DNA from: Desulfoluna butyratoxydans
GTDB lineage: Bacteria > Desulfobacterota > Desulfobacteria > Desulfobacterales > Desulfolunaceae
NCBI RefSeq assembly: GCF_900699765.1
Contig: NZ_CAADHO010000008.1
Span: 1 to 64,000, forward strand
Direction: 5' to 3'
DNA: 64,000 nt
Positions 1 through 7,152 of the stretch are shown in pieces. The translations under genes were made by a program, and so were the position numbers. How positions within the stretch are numbered: position 1 is the stretch's first letter; each line of letters begins with the position of its first letter. The notes under the pieces were generated by a model. That model saw only the letters and a program-made list of their open reading frames with translations. It was not told where the DNA came from and searched no databases.

Positions 1-1352
1 CAAGATATCTAAAATCTTCCAGGAGTTCGCCCCCGAGTATCTGGATCGATTTGGGGCCTCCATGCCGAAGACCCATCGCAAAACCATCGGCGCCATCCTC
101 TCTTGCCGAACGCAGGCTCATGGGCTGCTCTACTATGAGTGCGAAGCGTGCGGTAAAATCCATGCCTTCTATCGTTCCTGCGGGAACCGCCATTGCCCGG
201 CGTGCCAAAATCATAAGGCCCGCCAGTGGATGGCTCGTCAGATCAAACGGCAGCTCCCGGGCCATCATTTCATGGTGACCTTTACAGTGCCGGAGGAGCT
301 GCGAAATGTGATCCGCTCCAACCAGAAGGCTTGCTATGGCATGATGTTCGCGGCTTCTTCCCAAACCATGTCAGAACTCGTGGACAGGGGACGATGGATG
401 ACGGGTAAGGCACCGGGATTTTATGGCGTGCTGCATACCTGGGGACGCCAACTTCAGTATCATCCCCATATCCACTACCTGGTTCCTGGAGGCGCTGTCT
501 CAGACGATGGAAAGACTTGGCACCCCACAAGCGAAGGCTTTTTGCTCCCCTGCAAGGCGCTGTCCGCCCTGTTCCGCAAAAAGTTTAGGGGGCTAATGGA
601 AAAGGCTGGCCTGCTTCACAACGTGTGCCCCGACATCTGGTTTGATGGCTTTAATGTAGACGTCAAACCCGCTGGAGGTGGCCAGGAGTGTATCAAATAC
701 CTGACGCCCTATATCTTTAAAGTCGCCATCAGCCAGAGCCGCATCGAAAAGGTCGAATGGCGCGAGGTAACCATCACTTACAAAAAGAAAGGTTCCCGAC
801 GCCCCAGGCGACTGACACTTGAGGTGATGGAGTTCATGAGGCGTTACCTCCAGCACGTGCTCCCCACAGGGTTTATGAAAGTGCGGTATTACGGCTTTAT
901 GAGTCCGGCGTCGGTTCTCGACCTCAAAGAGGTGCGCAAGCAAGTCATGGATGCCTTGCAGGGTGGGGATATCGTTCCACCACCCCAGGTCCCTGCAAAG
1001 CCATCGCTGTGCAAATCCTGCGGAGGCGTGCTCAAATACGTCTGTGGTCTTTATGCTCTGGTTCTTCCACCCGACGATGACGGGTGATGGGGTATTGCCG
1101 ACAAGCTGAATGTCAAAGAGCTGACTCCATTCCAAGGATCAGAGCCCTTGGGGTGCGCCTTGAGGCATGAACACGCCAAAGCAGGGAGCACGCCGAGCAA
1201 CAAAACACGAGACAAATCAGTGAAACCGATGCGACGAGTCACCACATAACGTCAATGAAGCAGCCCATCTCGCAACTCAGAGGTGGGCTCCCGCCTGTTT
1301 GCTGAAAAGCAATACCCTATAAGACCATCGAGTACCGAAAACCGGGCTTCTT
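1..1352 (+). mobile_element. IS91-family element, left part outside the window
   Basis: The element is defined by its Y2/HUH transposase, whose reading frame is open to the window edge. The non-coding tail 1088-1352 follows the stop codon and holds no other gene. I place the right end at about 1352 because GAAC (1353-1356), a tetranucleotide known as an IS91 target, directly follows and coincides with the core of the attC at 1354-1403. The end position is inference; the left end is not visible. Confidence 0.65.
2..1087 (+). CDS. IS91-family transposase (Y2 HUH type), 5' partial
   Basis: This is a rolling-circle transposase. The frame is open from the first bases of the window, so the true start lies upstream; the ATG at 62 is internal. 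An N-terminal zinc-ribbon pattern CxxC-x9-C-x4-CxxC lies near 139-210. The HUH motif (YHPHIHYLVPGG) is near 458-493. The catalytic pair of tyrosines is the Y-x3-Y in KYLTPYIF near 695-718. These are family hallmarks seen directly. The ORF is otherwise uninterrupted to its TGA, so the copy may be active. It neighbours the integron cassette array on its right. Confidence 0.88.
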   Translation, partial: KISKIFQEFAPEYLDRFGASMPKTHRKTIGAILSCRTQAHGLLYYECEACGKIHAFYRSCGNRHCPACQNHKARQWMARQIKRQLPGHHFMVTFTVPEELRNVIRSNQKACYGMMFAASSQTMSELVDRGRWMTGKAPGFYGVLHTWGRQLQYHPHIHYLVPGGAVSDDGKTWHPTSEGFLLPCKALSALFRKKFRGLMEKAGLLHNVCPDIWFDGFNVDVKPAGGGQECIKYLTPYIFKVAISQSRIEKVEWREVTITYKKKGSRRPRRLTLEVMEFMRRYLQHVLPTGFMKVRYYGFMSPASVLDLKEVRKQVMDALQGGDIVPPPQVPAKPSLCKSCGGVLKYVCGLYALVLPPDDDG

Positions 1353-1353
1353 G

Positions 1354-1403
1354 AACAAAGGATTGATGTGACCTTCGGTCACGAGCAATCCTTAATGTTA
1401 GCT
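1354..1403 (-). other. attC site of cassette 1 (short, ~50 bp)
   Basis: On the minus strand an AGCTAAC box (1403-1397) directly follows the stop codon of the 333-aa gene. The stem AAGGATTG / CAATCCTT continues with GTGACC / GGTCAC, has unpaired bases on one side and a three-base loop, and ends in GTT (1356-1354). Bulged, asymmetric stems are the hallmark of attC recombination sites. The last core positions are probably altered by the adjoining IS91 end. Confidence 0.72.
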
Positions 1404-2405
1404 TCAAGGTAATAGTGAGACATTTTGTTGGGGCCATGGAATGTCATATGTTTGTTTGAACAAAAACCACTGATTTTCTTTATACTGCGCAAACCTAATT
1501 CTGAACTGATAAATTTCTTTAGACAAAAATGAATAAAATAGTGACTCGCCATAAATACTGTCAAATAAAGGCATGACAACATGGTGAATTTTTGTTCCTA
1601 TCTTGATAATTACGATACAACCCCAAAAGCAACCATTCGTTTCACATATGAGTACCGTATTATCTATTGCTGTTCCCTTAAAATCATACGAACAAGACTC
1701 TAACGGGCGAACAAGTTGCGTGTAATTTTCAAAGAATGGAATACTTTTACTTAATACACTTTTTTTGGATTTATCTTTAATATTATCAGTGTAAAATTTT
1801 CCTAACACTATTGAACCGATATGTGAGCCGGATGATAATGCATATTTATAACCGAGCATATTGAATAGTGTTAAATATGCAGATTTTATGAGTGATACTA
1901 AGGCAGCAAGTCTTAAATCATGATTTATGACAATCTCCCAGTTTGACTCATTAAGAATTTCTTGGTTGACTGAGTTGGTTTTTAGAGCAATATCAACGGA
2001 GTTTTCATTACTAAAGACTTTGTATTTGGGAAATATTGCAGGTGTTTTTTTGTAAGCATAAAAATAGGAAAGTTCATTTCCATTGATTTCGATTTTTGGT
2101 TTAAGTTTTTTTGAGAGTGATTTGTCAACCAAGACTTCATCTGGTCTTAACGTGTTCTGATTATAAAATATATTAGAAAAATCACTCTCGAAATTTGCTC
2201 CGTAAAATTCATCTACATCTTTTCTTTGTATAGTCCATTTCCTGGTTGTGTTTGGAAACGATTTATTGACTATATGAGCTTTACATAAATCTACATTTTC
2301 ATCTGAATAAAGTATGGGGCAAAAGAAATTTTTGAACTTTGAACCCGTAACACTTTCAAAGTCTTTATTTAAAACAGCGAGTCTCTTAATTACATTATTA
2401 TCCAT
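1404..2405 (-). CDS. cassette protein of unknown function, possible HNH-like N-terminus
   Basis: This AT-rich gene encodes 333 residues and has a base composition quite unlike the GC-rich chromosome around the array. Residues ~29-55 contain FCPI...LCKAHIVNKS followed by an R-K-W...QRKDVDEFYG stretch. The Cys and AHI arrangement recalls HNH-nuclease folds, but a full zinc/HNH signature is not evident, so nuclease activity is only a suggestion. There is no signal peptide; a hydrophobic stretch near residues 180-190 is weak. The ATG lies about 28 nt inside the cassette core, giving a very short leader, and the TGA touches the attC. This compact layout is typical of a cassette gene. The function is unknown. 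Confidence 0.75.
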   Translation of the reverse strand: MDNNVIKRLAVLNKDFESVTGSKFKNFFCPILYSDENVDLCKAHIVNKSFPNTTRKWTIQRKDVDEFYGANFESDFSNIFYNQNTLRPDEVLVDKSLSKKLKPKIEINGNELSYFYAYKKTPAIFPKYKVFSNENSVDIALKTNSVNQEILNESNWEIVINHDLRLAALVSLIKSAYLTLFNMLGYKYALSSGSHIGSIVLGKFYTDNIKDKSKKSVLSKSIPFFENYTQLVRPLESCSYDFKGTAIDNTVLICETNGCFWGCIVIIKIGTKIHHVVMPLFDSIYGESLFYSFLSKEIYQFRIRFAQYKENQWFLFKQTYDIPWPQQNVSLLP

Positions 2406-2434
2406 ATCAGGTTCTCGATGTATAAGAAGCTAAC

Positions 2435-2449
2435 GAGCCTGTAGAATAA
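2435..2449 (+). repeat. left terminal inverted repeat of the IS1182-family element
   Basis: GAGCCTGTAGAATAA is exactly complementary to the sequence at 4251-4265. Confidence 0.85.
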
Positions 2450-2633
2450 CCCCTTTTTCAGGAATGCCTCTCCAGGCTGATTTTAAAGTTAACTTTTAAG
2501 CCGACAACACAATTCAGCCAACGAAAATACTCACACCATATCTAAACTTTATGTGACACCGCTTGGCGGGGCAGGACCAGATTTTGCTGCCATCAAGTGC
2601 CCGTAGATAGCTTCTCAAACAGCATCTTCTTGC

Positions 2634-4172
2634 TCAACACCAGGCATACCGAGCCAGCTTCCCTATGTTGTGAACCATGGCAAAGAGTTTCCATTGCGTA
2701 TCGACCTTGTCCCGTCCTCTCAGGGTAAACCGATTCAGCCCGAGGGTACCCCTGATGTTACCGAAGACCGGTTCAATGGTGCCCATGCGCCTGCTGTACC
2801 AGAACCTGCCTTTGGGTGTGTCAAAACGCTTAATCATACGACTTATAGGCGTATCCATCTGACGCATGGTGTTGGTGAAGACGGTTACATGCCTGTGTTC
2901 GACTTTTTTCCCGCGAATGCATTTGGCTCGAAGCTCACAGACCCTGCAATCCGTTTTCTTTGCCGCGTATGTGATTCCTTTAAGACCTTTCTGGTCTTTA
3001 AAGTTGCTGTTTTCAACATAGAGTTCATTTCCGGCCGGGCAGATAAGCTTCTTCTTTTCAGGGTCGTACACAAACTCACTGGCTTTGAAATACTTTGCCT
3101 TTTTGACGGTTTTCCGTTTATCAATCGGCCTTTTGTGCCTGTCTGCTGTGGCAAAATTGGGATCTCGTTTTCGAAACTGGTTGTCCGGGATATATGCTTT
3201 AATTCTTTCTTCTTCGATCCATTCGAGCCCATCGGATGAATGAAAGCCAGTATCTGCCGTGATGATAGTATCCTCGAGGGCATCGGCATCTCCCTCAGCC
3301 AGGTTCATCGTGTCTCGTGCACCATCAATCATATCCTTTAAAAACAAGTGCTCTGTTGATGAGCCATAGGCCTCAGCATGGACAATGACCTGTTTTTTTT
3401 CATCTGCGACAGCAATGCCGGTATAGCCCTGAATTACACCATGTGACGTGGCCATCTTAGCGCTTTCATTATCCGTAATGTTACTTTGGATAGGCTTGCC
3501 TTGGACTCCGATTTTTTCCTTTCCCTCGTCCAACCAAGCCTGAATCTTGTCCGCTTTCTTTTTAAGGCTTTTGACAGCTTTTTTCTCTTTTGCCGTCATA
3601 TCAGACCCTTCGTCACCACCTTTATCCTGGGCCTGGTGCTTTTTAAGGATCAACTGAATAGATTTTTCGATCTTTGCCTTTTTGCGATCGAAATCCTCAC
3701 GGGTTCCGCTCCACTCTTTTGAAGCATTCGAGCTGAGCTTACAGCCGTCAATTGCAAACATCTTTTTGCCGATTAGCCCTTCCATGGAACAGATGGCAAT
3801 CACTCGGGTCAAAAGAACCGAAATCTCTTGCCCATATGAAGAAATGAATTTTGCAATGGTTGTGAAATGGGGCCGGGTATCACCGGCCAGGGCGATAAAA
3901 GTCACATGACACTCACAACAAGATGCAATCCTGCGGCTGGAGATAATGCCCAGGGAATAAGCATACAAAATGACTTTTAAAAGGACGGCAGGGTTATAGG
4001 CGGGAGCTCCCGTTTTGTCGTTGCTGTAATGCTTGTCAAAGATCGAAAGGTCAAGTTCGTTATCCACCAAATGATCAATGGCATGAACGAACGTGCCGGG
4101 AATGATTTGCTCGTCGAACCGGACTGGAATAAACATCGACTGGGCTTGAGAATAACTTTTGTATCGAGCCAT
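2634..4172 (-). CDS. IS1182-family DDE transposase
   Basis: This 512-residue transposase catalyses cut-and-paste movement of the surrounding element. A conserved N-terminal domain (PVRFDEQIIPG...) is followed by the first catalytic Asp in FAIDGCKLSSNAS, the second in ITADTGFHSSDG, and the Glu in RRMGTIEPVFGNIRG. A zinc-like CRVCELRAKC motif lies between the second and third. The length is normal for the family and the frame is intact. I start at the ATG at 4172, which follows GAGGTGAGT closely; an in-frame GTG two codons upstream is the alternative. Confidence 0.9.
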   Translation of the reverse strand: MARYKSYSQAQSMFIPVRFDEQIIPGTFVHAIDHLVDNELDLSIFDKHYSNDKTGAPAYNPAVLLKVILYAYSLGIISSRRIASCCECHVTFIALAGDTRPHFTTIAKFISSYGQEISVLLTRVIAICSMEGLIGKKMFAIDGCKLSSNASKEWSGTREDFDRKKAKIEKSIQLILKKHQAQDKGGDEGSDMTAKEKKAVKSLKKKADKIQAWLDEGKEKIGVQGKPIQSNITDNESAKMATSHGVIQGYTGIAVADEKKQVIVHAEAYGSSTEHLFLKDMIDGARDTMNLAEGDADALEDTIITADTGFHSSDGLEWIEEERIKAYIPDNQFRKRDPNFATADRHKRPIDKRKTVKKAKYFKASEFVYDPEKKKLICPAGNELYVENSNFKDQKGLKGITYAAKKTDCRVCELRAKCIRGKKVEHRHVTVFTNTMRQMDTPISRMIKRFDTPKGRFWYSRRMGTIEPVFGNIRGTLGLNRFTLRGRDKVDTQWKLFAMVHNIGKLARYAWC

Positions 4173-4250
4173 ACTCACCTCGCTGATTTATCTAAAGAGA
4201 GCATAGCAAATATTAAGCTGTAAATACAGTTTGATACCTTAAAATTTTAC

Positions 4251-4265
4251 TTATTCTACAGGCTC
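4251..4265 (+). repeat. right terminal inverted repeat of the IS1182-family element
   Basis: TTATTCTACAGGCTC is the exact reverse complement of 2435-2449. Confidence 0.85.
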
Positions 4266-4346
4266 AACGGTGCGCTCAGGGGCGGCAAAATGCGGAGCGA
4301 GGTACGAGCACAGCTTTTTGCCGTCCCCTGCAGCGTAGAGTTAGTT
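4266..4346 (-). other. attC site of cassette 2, split at its core by the IS
   Basis: On the minus strand the box AACTAAC (4346-4340) overlaps the stop of the 70-aa gene. CGCTGCAGGGGACGGCAAAA (inner left arm) pairs with TTTTGCCGCCCCTGAGCG (inner right arm) except for extrahelical bases, and the loop region is about 20 nt. It ends in CACCGTT, where the IS begins. The rest of the core, AGCT, lies at 2431-2428 beyond the IS. Confidence 0.78.
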
Positions 4347-4557
4347 ACAAATTTTGGAGAATGAACTCAATAACTGCTACAATTAAAACCGGATCTAATT
4401 CAACACCTTTCTCTGAAAGTACCAACTCAGAATGTAGGAATTTCGATAGTTCTTCCGAAGAATCGATTTTATTCTTTAAGGCTGAGTCAAGGACACCAAC
4501 AACCACGTCTGAAAATACACCCGAATTTACAACGTTTTGAATTTTATGTTCTAACAT
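4345..4557 (-). CDS. small cassette protein of unknown function (70 aa)
   Basis: This is a small acidic, mostly helical-looking protein without a signal peptide, membrane segment or recognisable motif. The ATG has a good ribosome-binding site (GGGGAG, 8 nt upstream). The TAA overlaps the attC, so gene and recombination site form one compact cassette. Base composition is AT-rich like the other cassettes. Many small cassette proteins are antitoxins or immunity factors, but nothing in this sequence shows that. The function is unknown. Confidence 0.65.
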   Translation of the reverse strand: MLEHKIQNVVNSGVFSDVVVGVLDSALKNKIDSSEELSKFLHSELVLSEKGVELDPVLIVAVIEFILQNL

Positions 4558-4654
4558 TTATCGACTCCCCTTTCGTGTTAAGGATCAAATACCTAAAGGC
4601 TGAAATTTGACAACGGTACAATACCTTAATTAACATCAGCCACCGTCATGAAGG

Positions 4655-4716
4655 AATTAACGTTTGGCATAAGGCGCGGCGGCTTTTTGCCGTCGCCCTT
4701 AATGCCGTGGTTAGGC
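4655..4716 (-). other. attC site of cassette 3 (~62 bp)
   Basis: On the minus strand GCCTAAC (4716-4710, a perfect RYYYAAC) precedes GGCATTAAGGGCGACGGC, which pairs with GCCGCCGCGCCTTATGCC around an AAAAA loop. The pairing leaves the extrahelical bases expected of attC. The site closes with AACGTTAATT; the GTTAATT core (4661-4655) departs from GTTRRRY at one position. This is the clearest attC in the array. Confidence 0.82.
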
Positions 4717-4717
4717 T

Positions 4718-5284
4718 CTATTTTGTACAAACATCAAATGCTTCTGTTTTAAAACTCAGAATGTCTACACACTCAGGGTTTGTGCATGTAATTATTTTTT
4801 GGAGTTCATCTTCAGAATAGTGCCTACGTAAATTTTTAATTATCATTAATGCTGTTTGGTAGTATCTACACTTATTATTTTCAGTTTCAAGATATGATTC
4901 TAATTTTTGTTGAGAAAGTAGAGCTACTTTTTCCGCTTGCTCTTTTTCAGAGTTAACTTGGACAAGTTGAGATTCATACTTTTGTATTGTTCGGTCCAGC
5001 CTTCTTTGAATATCTTCTATAATTTCGTTATTATGCGTAATTCTCGAAATTTTAAGTTGCTCAGATTTGTATTTTTGAGAAAAATAGTTTTTTTGTATAT
5101 TTTTGATAAATTTGATATCTGTCTGCCAAACACCATCAATATTCCAAAGAAGTATACAAATCAAAAAAATCAAACTACTTAAATCCCATAAAAAACTTGA
5201 AAATCCATTCTGATTGTTTTTTACCTTTTTAGCAGTTTCAGTTTTTACATTATCGTTCATGTTTTCTACATTCTCATCTTCCAA
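4718..5284 (-). CDS. cassette-encoded membrane-anchored coiled-coil protein
   Basis: The protein has 188 residues. One hydrophobic segment near residues 32-50 (SLIFLICILLWNIDGVW) suggests a single membrane anchor. It is followed by a long charged helical region near 75-145, rich in E, K, Q and L, that looks like a coiled coil, and a Cys-containing tail. No family is recognised. The start is a TTG at 5284 supported by AAGGAG eight bases upstream; an in-frame ATG at residue 9 is the alternative. The TAG is directly followed by the attC. The gene is strongly AT-rich. The function is unknown. Confidence 0.72.
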   Translation of the reverse strand: MEDENVENMNDNVKTETAKKVKNNQNGFSSFLWDLSSLIFLICILLWNIDGVWQTDIKFIKNIQKNYFSQKYKSEQLKISRITHNNEIIEDIQRRLDRTIQKYESQLVQVNSEKEQAEKVALLSQQKLESYLETENNKCRYYQTALMIIKNLRRHYSEDELQKIITCTNPECVDILSFKTEAFDVCTK

Positions 5285-5323
5285 CTTCTAAACTCCTTAA
5301 TGTTACATTTTACGTAATACTAA

Positions 5324-5330
5324 GCCTAAC
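5324..5330 (-). other. integron core site at the array's leading edge
   Basis: GTTAGGC on the minus strand is a perfect GTTRRRY core, placed where the leader of the first visible cassette begins. No matching second arm is found beyond it, so it may be the end of an attI site or of a degraded attC. Confidence 0.55.
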
Positions 5331-5341
5331 TAATTATTAGT

Positions 5342-5547
5342 GGACAATTTTGTCCAATAACACCCTCACAGAGGGAAATACGGACATTATTGTCTAATAT
5401 TCTATCAATCCCTGGAAATATGGGACCATCATGTCCTGTATTCCATTTATTGGGAACCGATCTATCCCATAATACCTTCTCACAGGGAAAAACCGAGATC
5501 CTTGTCCCATAATCCGCTTCATGTCGGAATACAGGACGATTTTGTCG
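5342..5547. repeat. degenerate ~40-bp tandem repeat with GGACA-N4-TGTCC dyads
   Basis: Six diverged units are centred near 5348, 5388, 5429, 5460, 5500 and 5540. Spacings are about 40, 41, 31, 40 and 40 bp. Each has a dyad related to GGACA-N4-TGTCC, and several gaps hold a second small palindrome such as CCCTC-ACA-GAGGG. The dyads differ between units, so this is not a recent duplication. It abuts the cassette core site. No coding function is convincing. Confidence 0.7.
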
Positions 5548-6374
5548 CATATTCTTATATTTCATGCATTTTCAGACAGTCGCACACGGACAATTGACGT
5601 TTTTTATTATTAACAATGTTACCTTTGGGGTTATGCTACGATCATTCAAACATTCAGCTGAATGCTCAACCCAAAGACGACTGCCTGCTTTTCGTCAAAC
5701 TGGTAAATTCTTACTCTTTGGATTAAACAATTGCAAGGAGGTATTTTTCAGTCCGCTCTCCAACCCTGGCGGTTTGACTAAGTGCGTAACAAAGAGTGCC
5801 TAAAACACAACGCCTGTCTGGTGGAAGAGCCTCACCTGGATAGTTTCTGAAAAACGACAACCTCAGGTATATAAGATGTAATCCATCGATTTTTCGAGAT
5901 CGTCTCACCTTTCGGGCCAGTTGATTGCGCCCACCATATGCGTTATCAGCGCGTTGAGGTAAACCACGACATCTACAGCTCTGATGCCTTGAATAGGGGT
6001 ACACTCGACCCATGAAATATCCGGGCTTGTTCAACCTGGATCACGCGTTGCATGAACCGGTACTTCCCGGCACACGTGCGAGACATAAGAAAATTTCCGG
6101 TACATAGGTATCATCACCGACCTCGGAGATTCGGCGGTGCGCAAGCGCACCCTACCGTTGCCCCCGTCGCATCCGGTCATGCGAACCCCATAGGGTGTAC
6201 TTTCACACTATTTAACAGGCTCATTATACGGTGTGAAGGGACGCCAAACGCAGGAAACGCCATGGCCGATTCGAAACATCAAAGGGTTACGGTAACCTCT
6301 CCCCCATAGCCCTATCCCCCGAATATGATCCTGTTATTTTCATTTGACGGGGGCTGTTGAGGGTGGTAGCCTTA
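5548..6374. other. non-coding stretch between the array and the gntR-type gene
   Basis: I find no convincing gene here. It holds a MITE-like repeat (5835-6025), a GGTGCGCAAGCGCACC palindrome near 6136-6151 and a TTCACAC / GTGTGAA inverted repeat near 6210-6238. No integrase remnant was recognised. Confidence 0.5.
5835..6025 (+). repeat. MITE-like dispersed element, copy 1
   Basis: The right end CATGAAATATCCGGG (6011-6025) and the block TTGAGGTAAACCACGACATC...CTCTGATGCCTTGA are shared with the copy at 30554-30796. The left end (CCTGGATAGTTTCTGA) is more diverged. No coding capacity is visible. Confidence 0.65.
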
Positions 6375-6389
6375 ACTTGTCTGACAAGT
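6375..6389. promoter_or_regulatory. probable operator of the FCD-type GntR regulator
   Basis: ACTTGTCTGACAAGT is a perfect 15-bp palindrome whose centre matches TNGTNNNACNA, the half-site pattern typical of FadR-subfamily operators. Further half sites (GACAAG, TACAAG) follow to about 6404. It lies about 46 bp upstream of the regulator's start, consistent with autoregulation. Confidence 0.6.
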
Positions 6390-6434
6390 CGACAAGTATA
6401 CAAGTTCATCCATCAACAGAAAATGGGAGCCCCC

Positions 6435-7127
6435 ATGAAACGAGCCAGGTTGTCAGAGCAGATCGTAAACGAAATCCAGAGGATGATCCGGGATGAAGGG
6501 TTCTCCGACGGAGATCGTTTCTATTCCGAGAACGTGCTGACAAAAAAACTGGATGTGAGCCGGGCCTCGGTGCGCGAGGCCATTCGCATCCTTGAAATAT
6601 CGGGCAAGGTAACGGTCCGCCAGGGCAAAGGGATCTTTGTGTGCGACCCCATCAGCAAAGGGGTCAACACCTTTGCAGCCTGGCTGCAATCCAACGAGGC
6701 GGACCTGCGGGACCACTTTGAGATGCGCCGGATTTTAGAACCCAAGGCCGCGTCCCTGGCTGCGGAAAAGGCCGATGAAAAAGACCTCGAAGCCATGGAG
6801 GGTACCCTGGACGCCTTTTCCCGACAGGTGGCCTCGGAAACGCGCGAGGGGATCATCGAGGAAGACAGGATCTTTCACCTGGCCCTGGCCAAATCCACCC
6901 GGAACCGCCCCCTGTATATCCTGATGAAGACCATGGCCGAGAGCCTGAGCGAAGGGTGGATCTCCAGTTTGAATATTCCGGGGCGGGCAGAGCGTACCGT
7001 TGCCGAGCACAAGGCGATCTTTGATGCCATCAAGGCAAGGGACCCAAAACGCGCCGAAAAGGTGATGACGGCCCACCTGGAGAACGCCGAAAAAGAGATT
7101 CTGGATTACATGCAGCGCCAGGGGTAA
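6435..7127 (+). CDS. GntR-family regulator, FadR/FCD subfamily
   Basis: This 230-residue transcription factor has an N-terminal winged helix-turn-helix (residues ~5-70, with YSENVLTKKLDVSRASVREAIRILE typical of GntR proteins) and a C-terminal all-helical FCD ligand domain (~80-220, with ExRRxLEPxAA and metal-type Asp/His positions including FHLAL and AEHKAI). FCD regulators usually bind small carboxylates such as glycolate, gluconate or lactate. I chose the ATG at 6435 because GGGAG sits five bases upstream; longer in-frame starts run into the operator. It heads the operon with MBL, GntP and glycerate-kinase genes and probably senses its substrate. Confidence 0.88.
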   Translation: MKRARLSEQIVNEIQRMIRDEGFSDGDRFYSENVLTKKLDVSRASVREAIRILEISGKVTVRQGKGIFVCDPISKGVNTFAAWLQSNEADLRDHFEMRRILEPKAASLAAEKADEKDLEAMEGTLDAFSRQVASETREGIIEEDRIFHLALAKSTRNRPLYILMKTMAESLSEGWISSLNIPGRAERTVAEHKAIFDAIKARDPKRAEKVMTAHLENAEKEILDYMQRQG

Positions 7128-7152
7128 CACCCGGGCCGCAAAAGGAGTACCG

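Larger units (their letters stand above)
2435..4265 (-). mobile_element. IS1182-family insertion sequence, apparently intact
   Basis: The 1831-bp element is bounded by a perfect 15-bp terminal inverted repeat, GAGCCTGTAGAATAA at 2435-2449 and its complement at 4251-4265. It carries one full-length transposase. It is flanked by AAC at 2432-2434 and 4266-4268, which may be a 3-bp target duplication. That AAC is the GTT core triplet of the attC at 4266-4346 read on the other strand, so the insertion split a cassette boundary. Confidence 0.85.
1354..5330 (-). other. integron gene-cassette array without visible integrase (CALIN-like)
   Basis: Three AT-rich genes all point to the minus strand. Each is followed directly by an imperfect palindrome with integron core sequences (RYYYAAC ... 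GTT), at 1354-1403, 4266-4346 and 4655-4716, and a perfect GTTAGGC core lies before the first cassette (minus-strand 5330-5324). Short leaders, one orientation and unknown small proteins are typical of chromosomal cassette arrays. No tyrosine recombinase of IntI type is encoded anywhere in the window. An IS1182-family element has split the array. The structural match is seen in the sequence; the array label is inference from it. Confidence 0.8.

Noticed and set aside
5342-5547. Possible CRISPR array
   Set aside because: The ~40-bp units are diverged in every copy, there are no unique spacers of constant length between identical repeats, and no cas genes are nearby.
5564-6034. Possible integrase remnant or small genes at the array edge
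   Set aside because: Translations of 5564-5803 (plus) and 5723-6034 (minus) show no tyrosine-recombinase motifs, and the second runs through the MITE-like repeat.
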